In this document: positions 9,585 through 20,099 of the stretch, in pieces
How the letters are laid out: each line of letters opens with the position of its first letter
Position numbering within the stretch: the first letter of the stretch is position 1
Assembly (NCBI RefSeq): GCF_034377145.1
Contig: NZ_CP139707.1
Location: 434,001-498,000, forward strand
DNA: 64,000 nt
Direction of reading: 5' to 3'
Source of the DNA: Sulfitobacter sp. OXR-159
Lineage (GTDB): Bacteria > Pseudomonadota > Alphaproteobacteria > Rhodobacterales > Rhodobacteraceae
The notes under the pieces: model-generated
What the model was told of the DNA's origin: nothing
Seen by the model: the letters and a program-made list of their open reading frames with translations, nothing else
Database searches by the model: none
Program-made: the position numbers and the translations under genes

Positions 9585-9587
9585 GCC

Positions 9588-10337
9588 TTACGCCCCATCG
9601 GGTGGGGAGGGCACAGCGAGATATGCGGATTTCGGTATCTCGACCAAGCCGCGCAGGCCCAGCGTAGCGGCATCCTCGGGCGTAAGCCCGACGGTGGCAT
9701 CGCGGACCGCTGCAAATGTTGCTTCGCGATCGGTATCTGCCGCCGCGATATAGGGCAGGCCGGGCGTCGGCGTCGTGGTTTCCAGCACACGCAAGCCACC
9801 CGCAAAAGCGTCACAACGCTGGATCAACCGCCACGACACTCCGTCCAGCGCCGCAATATCCGCCCGCCCCTCGGCCACGGTTTTGGCGGAGTTCCGGTGC
9901 CCGTGGCTTTGACTGCGATCTGCAAACCAGAAACCCTCTGCGCTGCAATGCGCGTAGGCGGCGGCGTAGCCTGACTGCGAAAACGTCTGGTTGTAGGTGA
10001 ACCGCGCCGCGCGAAACTCGGAAATTGTTTCACGGGGATCATTGGCGCGGACCACGAAGACGCTGTGGTAGTAGCCCGGCGGGCAGCCCTCGACGGCAAA
10101 GTCAGGTGTCCCGATCAGGGTGACATGGTCGTGCAGCCATAGGCGGTAGGGCATCCCGCAGGTTTGCGAAAGGGTCAGGTCGGGGGCTTTCCACACCGCG
10201 AATTCCTCTCGCGCATTGTCCAACTCTTCCGGGGCCACAACGCCTCGCGCGCGCAGCCCGTCGCGGATCAACGCCCAGTAGCGGGCCGTGGCCGCGGCGG
10301 TTTCTGGCCGTAGGTACATCATCAGGCTGGCGATCAT
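9588..10337 (-). CDS. PhnD-like phosphate/phosphonate-binding protein without signal peptide
   Basis: The 249-residue protein resembles the substrate-binding component of phosphonate ABC importers (PhnD/TauA type II fold). Typical segments are the LTLSQTCGMPYRL stretch, PGYYHSVFVVRANDPRETISEFR, the hinge-like YNQTFSQSGYAAAYAH and GRADIAALDGVSWRLI. The start at 10337 (MIASLMMYLRPETAAA) follows CGGAGCG and no signal peptide is seen, so the protein is probably cytoplasmic. No permease or ATPase gene is adjacent. It may be a ligand-sensing stand-alone relative rather than a transporter part (inference). Its stop lies three nt from the rsmB stop, convergent. Confidence 0.78.
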   Translation of the reverse strand: MIASLMMYLRPETAAATARYWALIRDGLRARGVVAPEELDNAREEFAVWKAPDLTLSQTCGMPYRLWLHDHVTLIGTPDFAVEGCPPGYYHSVFVVRANDPRETISEFRAARFTYNQTFSQSGYAAAYAHCSAEGFWFADRSQSHGHRNSAKTVAEGRADIAALDGVSWRLIQRCDAFAGGLRVLETTTPTPGLPYIAAADTDREATFAAVRDATVGLTPEDAATLGLRGLVEIPKSAYLAVPSPPDGA

Positions 10338-10502
10338 CGGTGCGCTCCGGTTGCAGTGCCCTTGTTTAGGCGGCACCCCTGCGGGCTGGCAACCGTCCGT
10401 TCCCCGCCGATCCCCCGGCGCGCGGGGAAAATCCGGTGACTCATTGCAGGGCCGCGGTTATGCTGCCGCCAAACGCCATCAGAGCGTCAGGGGCAGCTTG
10501 AT

Positions 10503-12251
10503 ATGATTAATCTTTCCAGCGTCATGGCCCGAAGGGTGCGGTTTTTGAACCGCTGGCACGCTTGGCGTGCGACCCGGGGCCGGGTGCGGGTGGCGGGGTT
10601 TACCGCGTCGCCCGAGCCGCGCACCATCGGCTCTTTCGCGCGGGGGCGGCAGTTGATGGCGGGCAATTACCTATTTGCTGGCGGCCTGCTGACCGCGCCG
10701 CAGACCGCGATGTGGGAACTGACGCCGCCTGACCCTGCCTTTGCGGCGGAACTGCACGGTTTTGCATGGCTGGATGATCTTGCTGCCGTGGGGGATGCAC
10801 GGGCGCGGGCGTCGGCGCAGGATTGGCTTTGGGGGTGGATCGACCGTTTCGGGCGCGGGCAGGGGCCGGGCTGGACCCCGGCGCTGACCGGTCGGCGGCT
10901 GATCCGCTGGATCAACCACGCACTTTTCATGCTGCGCGGGACGGACACCGCGCAGAGCGATGCCTTCTACCGGTCCCTCGAACAGCAGACCCGTTTCCTG
11001 TCAAAACGCTGGCGCGCCTCTGCGCCGGGCCTGCCGCGTTTCGAAGCGCTGACCGGGTTGATTTACGCGGGCCTGTCGCTGGAGGGGCTAGAGGAACTGG
11101 CCGATCCCGCCATCAAGGCATTAGCACGCGAATGTGCCAGCCAGATCGACGCCGAGGGCGGTCTGCCCACCCGCAACCCCGAGGAATTGCTGGCGGTGTT
11201 TACCCTGCTGACATGGGCCGCTGCCGCGCTAAGCGATGCAGGCCGCAGCACGCCAAAGGAACATCTGACTGCGATCGAGCGTATCGCGCCGACCCTGCGC
11301 AGCCTGCGCCATGCGGATGGCGCTTTGGCGCGGTTTCACGGCGGCGGGCGCGGTATGGAAGGCTGGCTGGATCACGCACTGGCGGCGGCCAAGGTCAAGA
11401 CGCGGCAGCCTGATGGGCTGGCCATGGGCTATGCAAGGCTGTCGGCAGGGCGCACCAGCGTGATCGTCGATGCGGCGGCGCCACCGGGCGGCACGGCCTC
11501 GGGCAATGCCCATGCCTCGACACTGGCGTTTGAGCTGACCTCGGGGCGGCGGCCCTTGGTGGTGAACTGCGGCTCCGGCGCGTCATTTGGGCTGGAATGG
11601 CGGCGGGCGGGGCGGGCCACGCCGTCGCATTCCGCCCTGTCGCTCGTCGGCCATTCCAGCGCCCGACTGGCGGAGCCTGACCCCCACAGCGGGACAGAGG
11701 CGCTCATCGCGGGTCCGCGCCAAGTGCCAGTGGAGATCGGAGAGGCGGCGGATGGGCTGCGTTTTGAGGGCGGCCATGACGCCTATCTGCGCAGCCACGG
11801 GCTGACCCATGCGCGGCGGCTCGAACTCACCTCGGACGGGCGCGGGCTGACGGGGGAGGATATGCTGCTGGCGATAGAGGGGGCAGAGAAGCGGCGCTTT
11901 GATAAGGTGTTGAGCGCCACGCAACTGAAGGGCGTGCCTTTCGACATCCGTTTTCACCTGCATCCGGATGTGGATGCCACGGTCGACCTTGGCGGGGCTG
12001 CGATCTCAATGGCGCTGAAGAGTGGTGAAATTTGGGTGTTTCGCCATGACGGCACGCATAATTTGTCTTTGGAACCGGGGGGTTACCTTGAGACGACCCG
12101 GCTGAAGCCACGTGCTGCGCAGCAGATCGTGCTCTCGGGCTATGCCATGAACTATGCCACGCGGGTGCGCTGGTCGTTGTCAAAAGCGCAGGAAACTGCG
12201 ATTGGCGTGCGAGATTTGTCGATCGACGATCCCTATGCTGATGAAGACTGA
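10503..12251 (+). CDS. Heparinase II/III family protein
   Basis: A 582-residue protein with the alpha-helical toroid N-terminal half ([54 protein letters not shown]) and a C-terminal beta-sandwich domain ([51 protein letters not shown]) as in heparinase II/III lyases. The family cleaves uronic acid-containing polysaccharides, but the alphaproteobacterial members next to purH have no known substrate. No signal peptide is evident, so an intracellular or non-classical role is possible. The start ATG follows AGGGGC. It ends 16 nt before purH, probably in one transcript. Confidence 0.88.
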   Translation: MINLSSVMARRVRFLNRWHAWRATRGRVRVAGFTASPEPRTIGSFARGRQLMAGNYLFAGGLLTAPQTAMWELTPPDPAFAAELHGFAWLDDLAAVGDARARASAQDWLWGWIDRFGRGQGPGWTPALTGRRLIRWINHALFMLRGTDTAQSDAFYRSLEQQTRFLSKRWRASAPGLPRFEALTGLIYAGLSLEGLEELADPAIKALARECASQIDAEGGLPTRNPEELLAVFTLLTWAAAALSDAGRSTPKEHLTAIERIAPTLRSLRHADGALARFHGGGRGMEGWLDHALAAAKVKTRQPDGLAMGYARLSAGRTSVIVDAAAPPGGTASGNAHASTLAFELTSGRRPLVVNCGSGASFGLEWRRAGRATPSHSALSLVGHSSARLAEPDPHSGTEALIAGPRQVPVEIGEAADGLRFEGGHDAYLRSHGLTHARRLELTSDGRGLTGEDMLLAIEGAEKRRFDKVLSATQLKGVPFDIRFHLHPDVDATVDLGGAAISMALKSGEIWVFRHDGTHNLSLEPGGYLETTRLKPRAAQQIVLSGYAMNYATRVRWSLSKAQETAIGVRDLSIDDPYADED

Positions 12252-12267
12252 CCAAGGAACCAGCCCC

Positions 12268-13854
12268 ATGCCCGACCTCTATCCCATCAAACGCGCGCTT
12301 CTTTCCGTATCCGACAAGACCGGTCTTTTGGACCTTGGCAAAGCTTTGGCGGCGCGGGGCGTTGAGTTGCTCAGCACCGGCGGCACCGCTAAAGCACTGC
12401 GCGAGGCGGGGCTTGAGGTGTTGGATGTGGCCGATGTGACAGGCTTCCCCGAGATGATGGACGGGCGGGTGAAAACGCTGCACCCGGTGGTCCACGGCGG
12501 TCTGCTGGCCCTGCGCGACAATGACGAACATGTTGCCGCGATGAACGAACATAACATCGGCGCAATCGATCTGGTTGTGGTGAACCTTTACCCCTTCGAG
12601 GAAACCGTCGCCAAGGGCGCGGAATATGCCGAGGTGATCGAGAATATCGACATTGGTGGACCAGCGATGATCCGTTCGGCGGCCAAGAACCACGGCTTCG
12701 TCAATGTCGTGGTCGATGTTGAGGACTACGCCGAGGTGATCGCGGAGCTTGAGGCCAACGACGGCCAGACCACCTATGCCCTGCGCCAGCGCTTGGCCCA
12801 AACCGCCTATGCCCGCACCGCGGCCTATGACACTGCCGTCAGCACTTGGATGGCCGAGCAGGTCGCAGGCACCCCGCGCCGCCGGACCTTTGGCGGCACG
12901 CTTGCGCAAACCCTGCGCTATGGTGAGAACCCACACCAGCAGGCGGCTTTCTACACCGATGGCTCCACCGCCCCCGGTCTGGCGAACGCCGTGCAGCATC
13001 AGGGCAAGGAACTGTCCTACAACAACATCAACGACACCGACGCCGCCTTTGCGCTGGTCAGCGAATTTGACCCTAAAGACGGCCCCGCCTGCGCGATCAT
13101 CAAACACGCCAACCCCTGCGGCGTGGCACGGGGTGAGACGATGTTGGAGGCTTACAAACGTGCTTTTGACTGCGACCGCACCTCGGCTTTTGGCGGCATC
13201 ATCGCGCTGAACCAGCCACTCGACGGCCCCACCGCCGAAGCGATTGCTGCGATCTTTACCGAGGTCGTCATCGCCCCCGGCGCGGATGAGGACGCCAAGC
13301 GCATCTTTGCCGCCAAGAAGAACCTGCGTCTGCTGACCACCGAAGGTCTGGCCGACCCTGCCGCCGCCGCTTTGGCCGTGCGCCAAGTCTCCGGCGGGTT
13401 TCTGGTGCAAGACAAAGACGTGGGCCGCGTCAGCCGCGATGATCTCAAGGTCGTGACCAAGCGCAAGCCGTCGGATCAAGAACTCGACGACATGCTGTTT
13501 GCTTGGACCGTGGCAAAACACGTCAAATCCAACGCCATCATCTATGTCAAAGACGGTGCCACAGTCGGCGTTGGCGCAGGCCAGATGAGCCGGGTGGACA
13601 GCACCCGCATCGCCGCGCGCAAAGCCCAAGACATGGCCGAGGTGATGGACATCGACGCACCCCTGACCCAAGGGTCGGTCGTGGCATCCGATGCGTTCTT
13701 CCCCTTCGCGGACGGTCTGATCACAGCGGCAGAAGCCGGTGCCACGGCGCTGATCCAGCCCGGCGGCTCCATGCGGGACGACGAAGTGATCGCCGCAGCG
13801 GATGAAGCGGGCCTTGCCATGGTCTTTACCAACATGCGTCACTTCCGGCACTAA
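12268..13854 (+). CDS. purH: Bifunctional AICAR formyltransferase/IMP cyclohydrolase
   Basis: Carries out the last two steps of de novo purine synthesis. The 528-residue length is standard. The N-terminal MGS-like IMP cyclohydrolase domain begins [20 protein letters not shown], with STGGTAKAL and DGRVKTLHP. The formyltransferase domain includes [14 protein letters not shown], the catalytic KHANPCGVA and the final [14 protein letters not shown]. The ATG at 12268 was chosen because the frame upstream encodes non-family sequence overlapping the previous gene. lspA follows 15 nt later. Confidence 0.98.
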   Translation: MPDLYPIKRALLSVSDKTGLLDLGKALAARGVELLSTGGTAKALREAGLEVLDVADVTGFPEMMDGRVKTLHPVVHGGLLALRDNDEHVAAMNEHNIGAIDLVVVNLYPFEETVAKGAEYAEVIENIDIGGPAMIRSAAKNHGFVNVVVDVEDYAEVIAELEANDGQTTYALRQRLAQTAYARTAAYDTAVSTWMAEQVAGTPRRRTFGGTLAQTLRYGENPHQQAAFYTDGSTAPGLANAVQHQGKELSYNNINDTDAAFALVSEFDPKDGPACAIIKHANPCGVARGETMLEAYKRAFDCDRTSAFGGIIALNQPLDGPTAEAIAAIFTEVVIAPGADEDAKRIFAAKKNLRLLTTEGLADPAAAALAVRQVSGGFLVQDKDVGRVSRDDLKVVTKRKPSDQELDDMLFAWTVAKHVKSNAIIYVKDGATVGVGAGQMSRVDSTRIAARKAQDMAEVMDIDAPLTQGSVVASDAFFPFADGLITAAEAGATALIQPGGSMRDDEVIAAADEAGLAMVFTNMRHFRH

Positions 13855-13869
13855 ACGTAGGGCAGCACC

Positions 13870-14358
13870 ATGCGGACATTCGGCATCGCGGCCATCGTGG
13901 CCTTTCTGATCGACCAGATCAGCAAATATGTGGTCATTCACATGATGGAACTGGCACGTATCCGCTCTATCGAAGTGCTGCCTCCGATGCTGAATTTCCG
14001 CTATGGCGAAAACCGGGGCATCAACTTTGGCCTCGGGGGTGACATGAGCCAATGGGTGCTGATCGTGGTGGCGCTGGTGATCTGCGCGGGCGTCACCCTG
14101 TGGCTCTGGCGCAGCCCGCATGGGCGGTGGGCGCAGCTCAGCGGCGGCTTGCTGGTCGGCGGGGCCTTGGCGAATGTGGCGGACCGGCTGATCTATGGCT
14201 ATGTGCTGGATTTCCTGAACAACTCTTGCTGTGGCCTCAATAACCCTTTCGTCTACAACTTGGCGGATGTCTTTATCTTTGCCGGGGCCTTGGGGCTGAT
14301 CCTCTTTACCGGAGAGCCGAAAAGCGCGCCCAAGCGCCGGGGCAAAAAAGGTCAGTGA
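13870..14358 (+). CDS. lspA: Lipoprotein signal peptidase (signal peptidase II)
   Basis: Inner-membrane aspartyl protease that removes signal peptides from prolipoproteins. The 162-residue product has four hydrophobic segments and the two conserved blocks: FLIDQISKYVV near the N-terminus, then GGALANVADRLIYGYVLDFL and YNLADVFIFAGAL, which carry the two catalytic aspartates. A basic C-terminal tail (KSAPKRRGKKGQ) lies in the cytoplasm. It is followed closely by a lipoprotein gene, one of its likely substrates. Confidence 0.95.
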   Translation: MRTFGIAAIVAFLIDQISKYVVIHMMELARIRSIEVLPPMLNFRYGENRGINFGLGGDMSQWVLIVVALVICAGVTLWLWRSPHGRWAQLSGGLLVGGALANVADRLIYGYVLDFLNNSCCGLNNPFVYNLADVFIFAGALGLILFTGEPKSAPKRRGKKGQ

Positions 14359-14410
14359 CATTGCCTGCTCGCCTGCGATATTGAACAAGCAGACCCCGAA
14401 AGGAGACACC

Positions 14411-14923
14411 ATGCGTCGCATTGCCCTCATCAGCTTGATCCCGCTGGCCCTCGCCGCCTGCAGCAATCAGGGCCTTCGCGATTTGCAGCCGACTTCTGAC
14501 GGACCGGACGAATTCTTGATCCAGCCGGTCAAGCCGCTGGAACGCCCCGACAATCTGAACGCCCTGCCGACCCCCGTGCCGGGACAGGCGAACCTGACCG
14601 ACCGGTCGGCGGTGGCCGAAGGAGTGGCGGCATTTGGCGGGCGTCTGGATACCTCTACCGGCATCCCGGCGGGGGATGCGGCGCTGGTGCAACATGCGGG
14701 CCGGATGGGCGTGCAACCCGGCATCCGGGCCAGCTTGGCGCAGTCTGACGCGGAATTCCGCAAGCGCAAAGGCCGCTTTACCCAGTTCCGCATCGTGCCG
14801 GTCGACCGCTACAGCCAAGCCTACAAGAGCCAAATCCTCGACGCCCACAACGAGGCGGAGCGCTGGCGCAACGCGGGCGGGCGCACGCCGTCTTACCCTC
14901 CGCAAGACACACGTTTTCGCTAG
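14411..14923 (+). CDS. DUF3035 lipoprotein
   Basis: A 170-residue lipoprotein. The signal peptide MRRIALISLIPLALAAC ends in a perfect lipobox (LAAC), so the mature protein is lipid-anchored at Cys17. The remainder matches DUF3035, a Rhodobacterales/Rhodospirillales family: PDEFLIQPVKPLERP, LPTPVPGQANLTDRSAV and VQHAGRMGVQPGIRA, then a charged C-terminal region. Function is unknown. The ATG at 14411 follows AAGGAGACACC. It sits between lspA and the M16 peptidase pair, which suggests an envelope role. Confidence 0.88.
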   Translation: MRRIALISLIPLALAACSNQGLRDLQPTSDGPDEFLIQPVKPLERPDNLNALPTPVPGQANLTDRSAVAEGVAAFGGRLDTSTGIPAGDAALVQHAGRMGVQPGIRASLAQSDAEFRKRKGRFTQFRIVPVDRYSQAYKSQILDAHNEAERWRNAGGRTPSYPPQDTRFR

Positions 14924-14928
14924 GCTTC

Positions 14929-14958
14929 TTGAAAGTAGCGCCAGACCGCGTAGGTAAT
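14929..14958 (+). promoter_or_regulatory. Possible sigma-70 promoter before the M16 peptidase pair
   Basis: TTGAAA at 14929-14934 is separated by 18 nt from GGTAAT at 14953-14958 in the gap between the DUF3035 gene and the first M16 gene. The -10 is only a partial match. Confidence 0.35.
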
Positions 14959-14987
14959 GCGGGAGGCGATATATTTCGAGGTAAGCA

Positions 14988-16334
14988 ATGATCCGACTGC
15001 CGATGATGGCGGCCCTGGTGGCGACGCTCTTCACAGCCCCCTCCGCGCAGGCGCGCGATAACGAGAATGAGGCGGTAACCCATTTCACCCTCGATAACGG
15101 CATGGAGGTTGTGGTCGTCGAAGACCACCGCGCCCCGGTCGTGCAGCAAATGGTCTGGTACCGCGCAGGCTCAGCCGATGAACCCAAAGGGTCGTCCGGC
15201 GTGGCGCATTTTCTTGAACACCTGCTGTTCAAAGCCACCGATAAGCTGGAGTCGGGCGAGTTTTCGGCCACCGTCGCGGCCAACGGCGGGCGCGACAATG
15301 CCTTCACCAGCTACGATTACACCGCCTATTTCCAGCGCGTCGCCGCCGACCGCCTCGGCCTGATGATGGAGATGGAGGCCGACCGGATGAAGAACATCCG
15401 CCTCACGCCCGAAAACATCGAAACCGAACGCGATGTGATCTTGGAAGAGCGCAACCAGCGGACCGAGAACAACCCCGCCGCCCTCTTCAGCGAACAACTC
15501 AACGCCGCGCAATTTCTCAACCACCGCTACGGCGTGCCGATCATCGGGTGGAAACATGAGATGGAGGAGTTGGACCTCGAAGATGCGCTGTCGTTCTATG
15601 AGCTCTACTATTCGCCCAACAACGCCATCCTCATCGTCTCCGGCGATGTGACGCCAGAGGAAGTGCGCGAACTGGCCGAAGCCACCTATGGCCAGATTCC
15701 CGCCAACCCTGACCTGCCCGAGCGTCTGCGCACCGAAGAGCCACCGCAGATTGCCGAGCGCCGGTTGATCTACAAAGACGCCCGCGTGGCCCAGCCCTAT
15801 GTGCGCCGCTCTTACCTCGCCCAAGAGCGGGACAGCGGTGCGCAGGAAGAGGCGGCGGCGCTCTTTCTTCTCAGCGAATTGCTGGGCGGCGGCACCACCT
15901 CCTACCTCGCTGAAAAGCTGCAATTCGACGAACAGATCGCCAATTACACCGGTGCCTTCTACAAGGCCGATACGCTCGACGACACGACCTTTGATGTCGT
16001 GGTGCTGCCCGTGCCCGGTGTCAGCCTCCAACAGGCCGAAGAGGCGCTGGACGAGGTGCTCGTGCAGTTCATGGAAGCCGGGGTGGACCCCGAGCATCTT
16101 GAGCGCCTCAAATCACAGTTGCGCGCCGATCAGATTTACGCCCGCGACGATGCCGACCGCGTTGCAAATCGCTACGGCTCGGCCCTTGCCATCGGCCTGA
16201 CCGTCGAAGACGTGCAGGACTGGCCCGATGTGCTGCAAGCCGTCACCGCCGAAGACATCATGCAGGTGGCCCGCACCCTGTTCGACAAACGCGCATCGGT
16301 CACCGGTTGGCTGATGAAGGAGGACGCGCAATGA
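14988..16334 (+). CDS. M16 family zinc metallopeptidase, catalytic subunit
   Basis: A 448-residue pitrilysin/insulinase-type peptidase. After a Sec signal peptide (IRLPMMAALVATLFTAPSAQA) it carries the inverted zinc motif HFLEHLLF (HxxEH) in SSGVAHFLEHLLFKAT, and the downstream glutamate in ETERDVILEERNQR. The C-terminal M16C domain follows (YYSPNNAILIVSGDVTPEEV). It is probably periplasmic. The stop overlaps the start of the next M16 gene (ATGA), and the two probably form a heterodimer, as in other alphaproteobacterial M16 pairs. The ATG follows GAGGTAAG. Confidence 0.93.
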   Translation: MIRLPMMAALVATLFTAPSAQARDNENEAVTHFTLDNGMEVVVVEDHRAPVVQQMVWYRAGSADEPKGSSGVAHFLEHLLFKATDKLESGEFSATVAANGGRDNAFTSYDYTAYFQRVAADRLGLMMEMEADRMKNIRLTPENIETERDVILEERNQRTENNPAALFSEQLNAAQFLNHRYGVPIIGWKHEMEELDLEDALSFYELYYSPNNAILIVSGDVTPEEVRELAEATYGQIPANPDLPERLRTEEPPQIAERRLIYKDARVAQPYVRRSYLAQERDSGAQEEAAALFLLSELLGGGTTSYLAEKLQFDEQIANYTGAFYKADTLDDTTFDVVVLPVPGVSLQQAEEALDEVLVQFMEAGVDPEHLERLKSQLRADQIYARDDADRVANRYGSALAIGLTVEDVQDWPDVLQAVTAEDIMQVARTLFDKRASVTGWLMKEDAQ

Positions 16335-17653
16335 AACTGTTCTACGCCCTGATCCTGACGGTTTTCGCCGCATTTCCCGCCCGTGCCGAAGTCGACATCC
16401 AGCCCGTGACCAGCCCCGGCGGCACCACCGCTTGGCTGGTCGAAGAACATTCTATCCCCGTTGTTGCCTTGGAAATCCGTTTCCGGGGCGGCGCGTCACT
16501 GGACGCGCCCGGCAAACGCGGCGCGATCAACCTGATGACCGGCCTTCTGGAAGAGGGCGCAGGCGACATGGACGCGCGTGCCTTTAGCCGCGAGACCGAA
16601 GCGCTGGCAACCAACCTCAGCTTCGACGTGTCGGACGATTCGCTTTCCGTCTCGGCCCGTTTCCTGACCGAAAACCGCGACGCCTCCATCGAGCTTCTGC
16701 GCGCCGCATTGTTAGAGCCGCGTTTTGACGAAGACGCGGTAGAGCGGGTGCGCGGTCAGGTGATCTCGAACATCCAGTCGAACCAGAAAGACCCGAACGA
16801 CATCGCCCGCCAGACCTTCGACAAGATCGCGTTCGGCGACCACCCCTACGGCAGTTCGCTGAACGGCACGCTTGAGACGGTGGCCGGGTTGACCCGCGAC
16901 GACCTGATTGAGGCGCATAGCGCCGTGCTGGCCCGTGACCGCATCTATGTCGGCGCGGTGGGCGACATCACGCCCGAAGAACTGGGCAAGCTGCTCGATA
17001 CCCTGCTGGGCGATCTGCCAGCCAAAGGCGCGCCGATGCCCCCGACTGTAGATGTGGATATCCCCGCGGGCACGACAGTGGTCGATTTCGCCACGCCGCA
17101 GTCCGTCGCGATCTTTGGCCAGCCGGGCCTCGCGCAGGACGACCCCGATTGGTTCACTGCGACAGTGCTGAACCATGTCCTCGGCGGTGGCGGTTTCGAA
17201 TCCCGTCTGATGACCGAGGTGCGCGAGAAGCGCGGCCTGACCTATGGCGTCTATTCCTACCTCGCCCCGCGCGATCTGGCTGAGACCTATCTCGGCTCCG
17301 TCAGTTCAGCCAATGACCGTATCGGTGAGGCGATTGACGTGATCCGTGCCGAATGGGCCAAAGCCGCGACCGAGGGCATCACCCAAGAGGAACTGGAGGC
17401 CGCCAAGACCTATATCACCGGCGCTTATCCCCTGCGGTTTGACGGCAACAGCCCGATCGCCAATATCCTCGTCGGCATGCAGATGCTCGGCCTGCCGACC
17501 GACTATATCGCGACCCGCAACGACAAGGTCGAAGCGGTCACGCTGGACGACGTCAAGCGCGTCGCGGCTGAATTGCTGGACCCCGAAAACCTGCATTTCG
17601 TCGTCGTCGGCCAGCCCGAAGGGCTTGAGGCGTCAACCCCGCCACAGGAATGA
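16331..17653 (+). CDS. M16 family peptidase-like protein, non-catalytic partner
   Basis: A 440-residue M16-fold protein with a signal peptide (MKLFYALILTVFAAFPARA). The position of the HxxEH zinc motif reads NLMTGLLEEGAGD, so the zinc ligands are missing and this subunit should be inactive. The GGGGFESRLMTEVREKRGLTYGVYSY block, which in heterodimeric M16 enzymes contributes substrate-binding residues, is intact. The start ATG overlaps the stop of the catalytic subunit by ATGA. It is the alpha-like partner of that subunit. A hairpin lies directly after the stop. Confidence 0.92.
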   Translation: MKLFYALILTVFAAFPARAEVDIQPVTSPGGTTAWLVEEHSIPVVALEIRFRGGASLDAPGKRGAINLMTGLLEEGAGDMDARAFSRETEALATNLSFDVSDDSLSVSARFLTENRDASIELLRAALLEPRFDEDAVERVRGQVISNIQSNQKDPNDIARQTFDKIAFGDHPYGSSLNGTLETVAGLTRDDLIEAHSAVLARDRIYVGAVGDITPEELGKLLDTLLGDLPAKGAPMPPTVDVDIPAGTTVVDFATPQSVAIFGQPGLAQDDPDWFTATVLNHVLGGGGFESRLMTEVREKRGLTYGVYSYLAPRDLAETYLGSVSSANDRIGEAIDVIRAEWAKAATEGITQEELEAAKTYITGAYPLRFDGNSPIANILVGMQMLGLPTDYIATRNDKVEAVTLDDVKRVAAELLDPENLHFVVVGQPEGLEASTPPQE

Positions 17654-17686
17654 AAAAAGCGCCGCTCCCGAAGGGGGGCGGCGCTT
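17653..17686 (-). terminator. Terminator after the aldehyde dehydrogenase gene, possibly bidirectional
   Basis: An 11-bp GC-rich stem (17659-17669 with 17674-17684, loop GAAG on the plus strand) is followed on the minus strand by six T. It serves the ALDH gene, which ends at 17710. The same hairpin directly follows the M16 gene stop on the plus strand, so both convergent genes may use it. Confidence 0.8.
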
Positions 17687-17709
17687 ACAATGCATCAAGG
17701 CGATAGGGC

Positions 17710-20055
17710 TTATTCGCCGTAGGGCACCCAGATATTCTTGACCTCTGTCGCGGCCTGCAAGAATGCACGCCCCGCGCCTTCGGCCCCGAACCAATCGCGC
17801 GCCATGCCGTGGTTGACCCAAGTGCGCTTGATATTGCTCGCCGCCCCTTTTTCGACCACGGCCGCGAGTTCCGCCGCACCAAAGCTCCAGACGGCGTCAA
17901 TGTCCATATGCCGCGCCATCGGGTCGGCCAGATCGGCCTGCGGACCGGTCAGGATATTCACCACACCCGCAGGCACGTCGGAAGTCTCCAACACCTGCAC
18001 GAAATCGGTCGCCGCCAGCGGGAAGGGTTCGCTCGCCGAAAGGATCACGCGGTTGCCCATGGCAATGGCGGGTGCCATGCAAGAGATCAGGCCCAAAAGC
18101 GGTGCCTCTGCCGGGCAAAGCGCCCCGATCACGCCCACAGGCTCCTTCATCGCCAGCGCCACGCCCCGGATCGGCACGCCGTGCACCTGACCGTCGTATT
18201 TGTCGGCCCAAGCGGCATAGGTGAACAGCCGGTCAATAGCGGCATCGACCTCTTTGCGACCATTCTTTGTCCCCTGCATCGCATCCAGCCGCGCGGCGAA
18301 TTCATCGCCCCGCGCCGAGAGGTTTTCGGCAATATAATACAGGATTTGCGCGCGCAGATGGCCAGTTGTTTTCGACCACCCCTTCGCCGCATGCGCCGCT
18401 TCCACGGCATTGCGCACATCCTTGCGGTTGGCGAGGCTCACATGACCTAACAGTCCACCAGACTTGCCCCAAACCGGTGCGGAATACCCCCCATCGGGCC
18501 GGGCTTGCTTGCCCCCGATATAAAGTTTTGCCGTGCGGTCGATCCCATCCTCCGGGCCGCCTTCACCGCTGAAGGCTTCGATCTCTTTCAACGGCTTCTG
18601 AGCGGTCTTGGGCTTGGTATAGCCCGCCAGACCTTCCCAGCCACCCTCACGGCCAAAACCACTCTCGCGCTTGCCGCCAAAGCCAGCCGCCGCATCCATC
18701 ATATTGGTCCCGTTGACCCAAACGATCCCGGTCTCCAACTGTGGCGCAATATCAAGGGCGAGGTTCACATTCTCGGTCCAGACCGTCGCCGCCAGCCCGT
18801 AGCGGGTGTTATTGGCCAGTTGCACGGCCTCGCTAGGCGTACGGAAAGTGGTCGAGACCAACACCGGGCCAAAAATCTCTTCCTGCATCAGCGTATCGGC
18901 CGGGTTCAGCCCGGTGATCAGCGTCGGCGGATAGAAACATCCCTGCTCAGGCATGTCGCCTGGCGTAACAAAACGCTCGCCCGCGGTGTTTGCCTCCACC
19001 ATCTCGCTCACGCGCTTGTATTGCACCGGGTCCACCAGCGCACCCACGTCAATGCTCTTGTCCAGCGGATCGCCGATACGCAGCTTCTCCATCCGGGTGC
19101 GCAGCTTGGCATAGAACCGGTCCGCAACAGGCTCATGCACCAACAGCCGCGAGCCCGCACAGCAGACCTGACCCTGATTGAACCAAATCGCGTCAACCAG
19201 CCCTTCGACCGCGCTATCCAGATCGGCGTCATCAAACACGATGTAAGGCGACTTGCCGCCCAACTCCAAAGTCAGCGCCTTGCCCGAGCCTGCCGTCGCC
19301 TCACGAATGCGGCGCCCCACGGCGGTGGAGCCGGTAAAGGCGATCTTGTCGATATCCTCATGGGTAACAATCATCTCGCCCACAGCGCCATCACCGGTGA
19401 CAATGTTAACCACACCCTTTGGCAATCCAGCCTGACGGCAGATATCGGCAAACAAAAGCGCGGTCAGCGAGGTATATTCCGCAGGCTTCAAAACCACGGT
19501 ATTGCCCATCGCCAGCGCCGGGGCGATCTTCCACGCCAGCATCAATAGCGGGAAGTTCCACGGAATGATCTGCCCACAAACCCCAAGCGCCTGCGCATCG
19601 GGCAGTTCGCTCTCCATCAACTGCGCCATGCCCGCGTGATAATAGAAATGCCGCTGCGCCAAGGGCACATCAATATCACGCGCCTCGCGGATCGGCTTAC
19701 CATTGTCCAGCACCTCCAACACCGCAAACAGCCGCGCATGTTTCTGCAACAGCCGCGCCAGCGCATAGATATGCCGCGCCCGGCCATGGCCGCCCAGCTT
19801 CTCCCACTTGGGCTGCGCCTTGCGCGCCGCCTTCACGGCAGCATCCACATCGCCCTGCGACGCCTGCGTCAGGATGGCCAAGACCTCTCCCGTCGCCGGG
19901 TTGGTGCTGTCGAAACCCGCGCCCGGCGCGGTGAACGCCCCATCAATGAAATGACCAAAGCGTCCGCCTTGATCCACGATCCACGCCAGCGCATCTGCCG
20001 CCGATTCCGGGGCCGGCCCGTATTCCATGCTCTCAAAAATCTCGGACACGCTCAT
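17710..20055 (-). CDS. Two-domain aldehyde dehydrogenase (ALDH16-like)
   Basis: A 781-residue protein with two ALDH units. Residues about 25-485 are a complete NAD(P)-dependent domain: [25 protein letters not shown], the glutamate in [12 protein letters not shown] and the catalytic cysteine in [13 protein letters not shown]. Residues about 500-781 are a second, truncated domain ([33 protein letters not shown]) with no catalytic cysteine, as in the ALDH16 family. The start at 20055 gives [19 protein letters not shown]. It lies 44 nt after deoC and is probably co-transcribed. A likely job is oxidation of the acetaldehyde made by DeoC, so the pair would degrade deoxyribose (inference from context). 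Confidence 0.92.
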   Translation of the reverse strand: MSVSEIFESMEYGPAPESAADALAWIVDQGGRFGHFIDGAFTAPGAGFDSTNPATGEVLAILTQASQGDVDAAVKAARKAQPKWEKLGGHGRARHIYALARLLQKHARLFAVLEVLDNGKPIREARDIDVPLAQRHFYYHAGMAQLMESELPDAQALGVCGQIIPWNFPLLMLAWKIAPALAMGNTVVLKPAEYTSLTALLFADICRQAGLPKGVVNIVTGDGAVGEMIVTHEDIDKIAFTGSTAVGRRIREATAGSGKALTLELGGKSPYIVFDDADLDSAVEGLVDAIWFNQGQVCCAGSRLLVHEPVADRFYAKLRTRMEKLRIGDPLDKSIDVGALVDPVQYKRVSEMVEANTAGERFVTPGDMPEQGCFYPPTLITGLNPADTLMQEEIFGPVLVSTTFRTPSEAVQLANNTRYGLAATVWTENVNLALDIAPQLETGIVWVNGTNMMDAAAGFGGKRESGFGREGGWEGLAGYTKPKTAQKPLKEIEAFSGEGGPEDGIDRTAKLYIGGKQARPDGGYSAPVWGKSGGLLGHVSLANRKDVRNAVEAAHAAKGWSKTTGHLRAQILYYIAENLSARGDEFAARLDAMQGTKNGRKEVDAAIDRLFTYAAWADKYDGQVHGVPIRGVALAMKEPVGVIGALCPAEAPLLGLISCMAPAIAMGNRVILSASEPFPLAATDFVQVLETSDVPAGVVNILTGPQADLADPMARHMDIDAVWSFGAAELAAVVEKGAASNIKRTWVNHGMARDWFGAEGAGRAFLQAATEVKNIWVPYGE

Positions 20056-20099
20056 GCCTTCATCCTTTTCCAAATACCGTCCCGTAGCCTGCAACAGGC

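Noticed and set aside
11827..14466. Long minus-strand frame of 879 codons
   Set aside because: It lies opposite purH, lspA and the heparinase-like gene, all of which have clear family motifs. High GC keeps this frame open.
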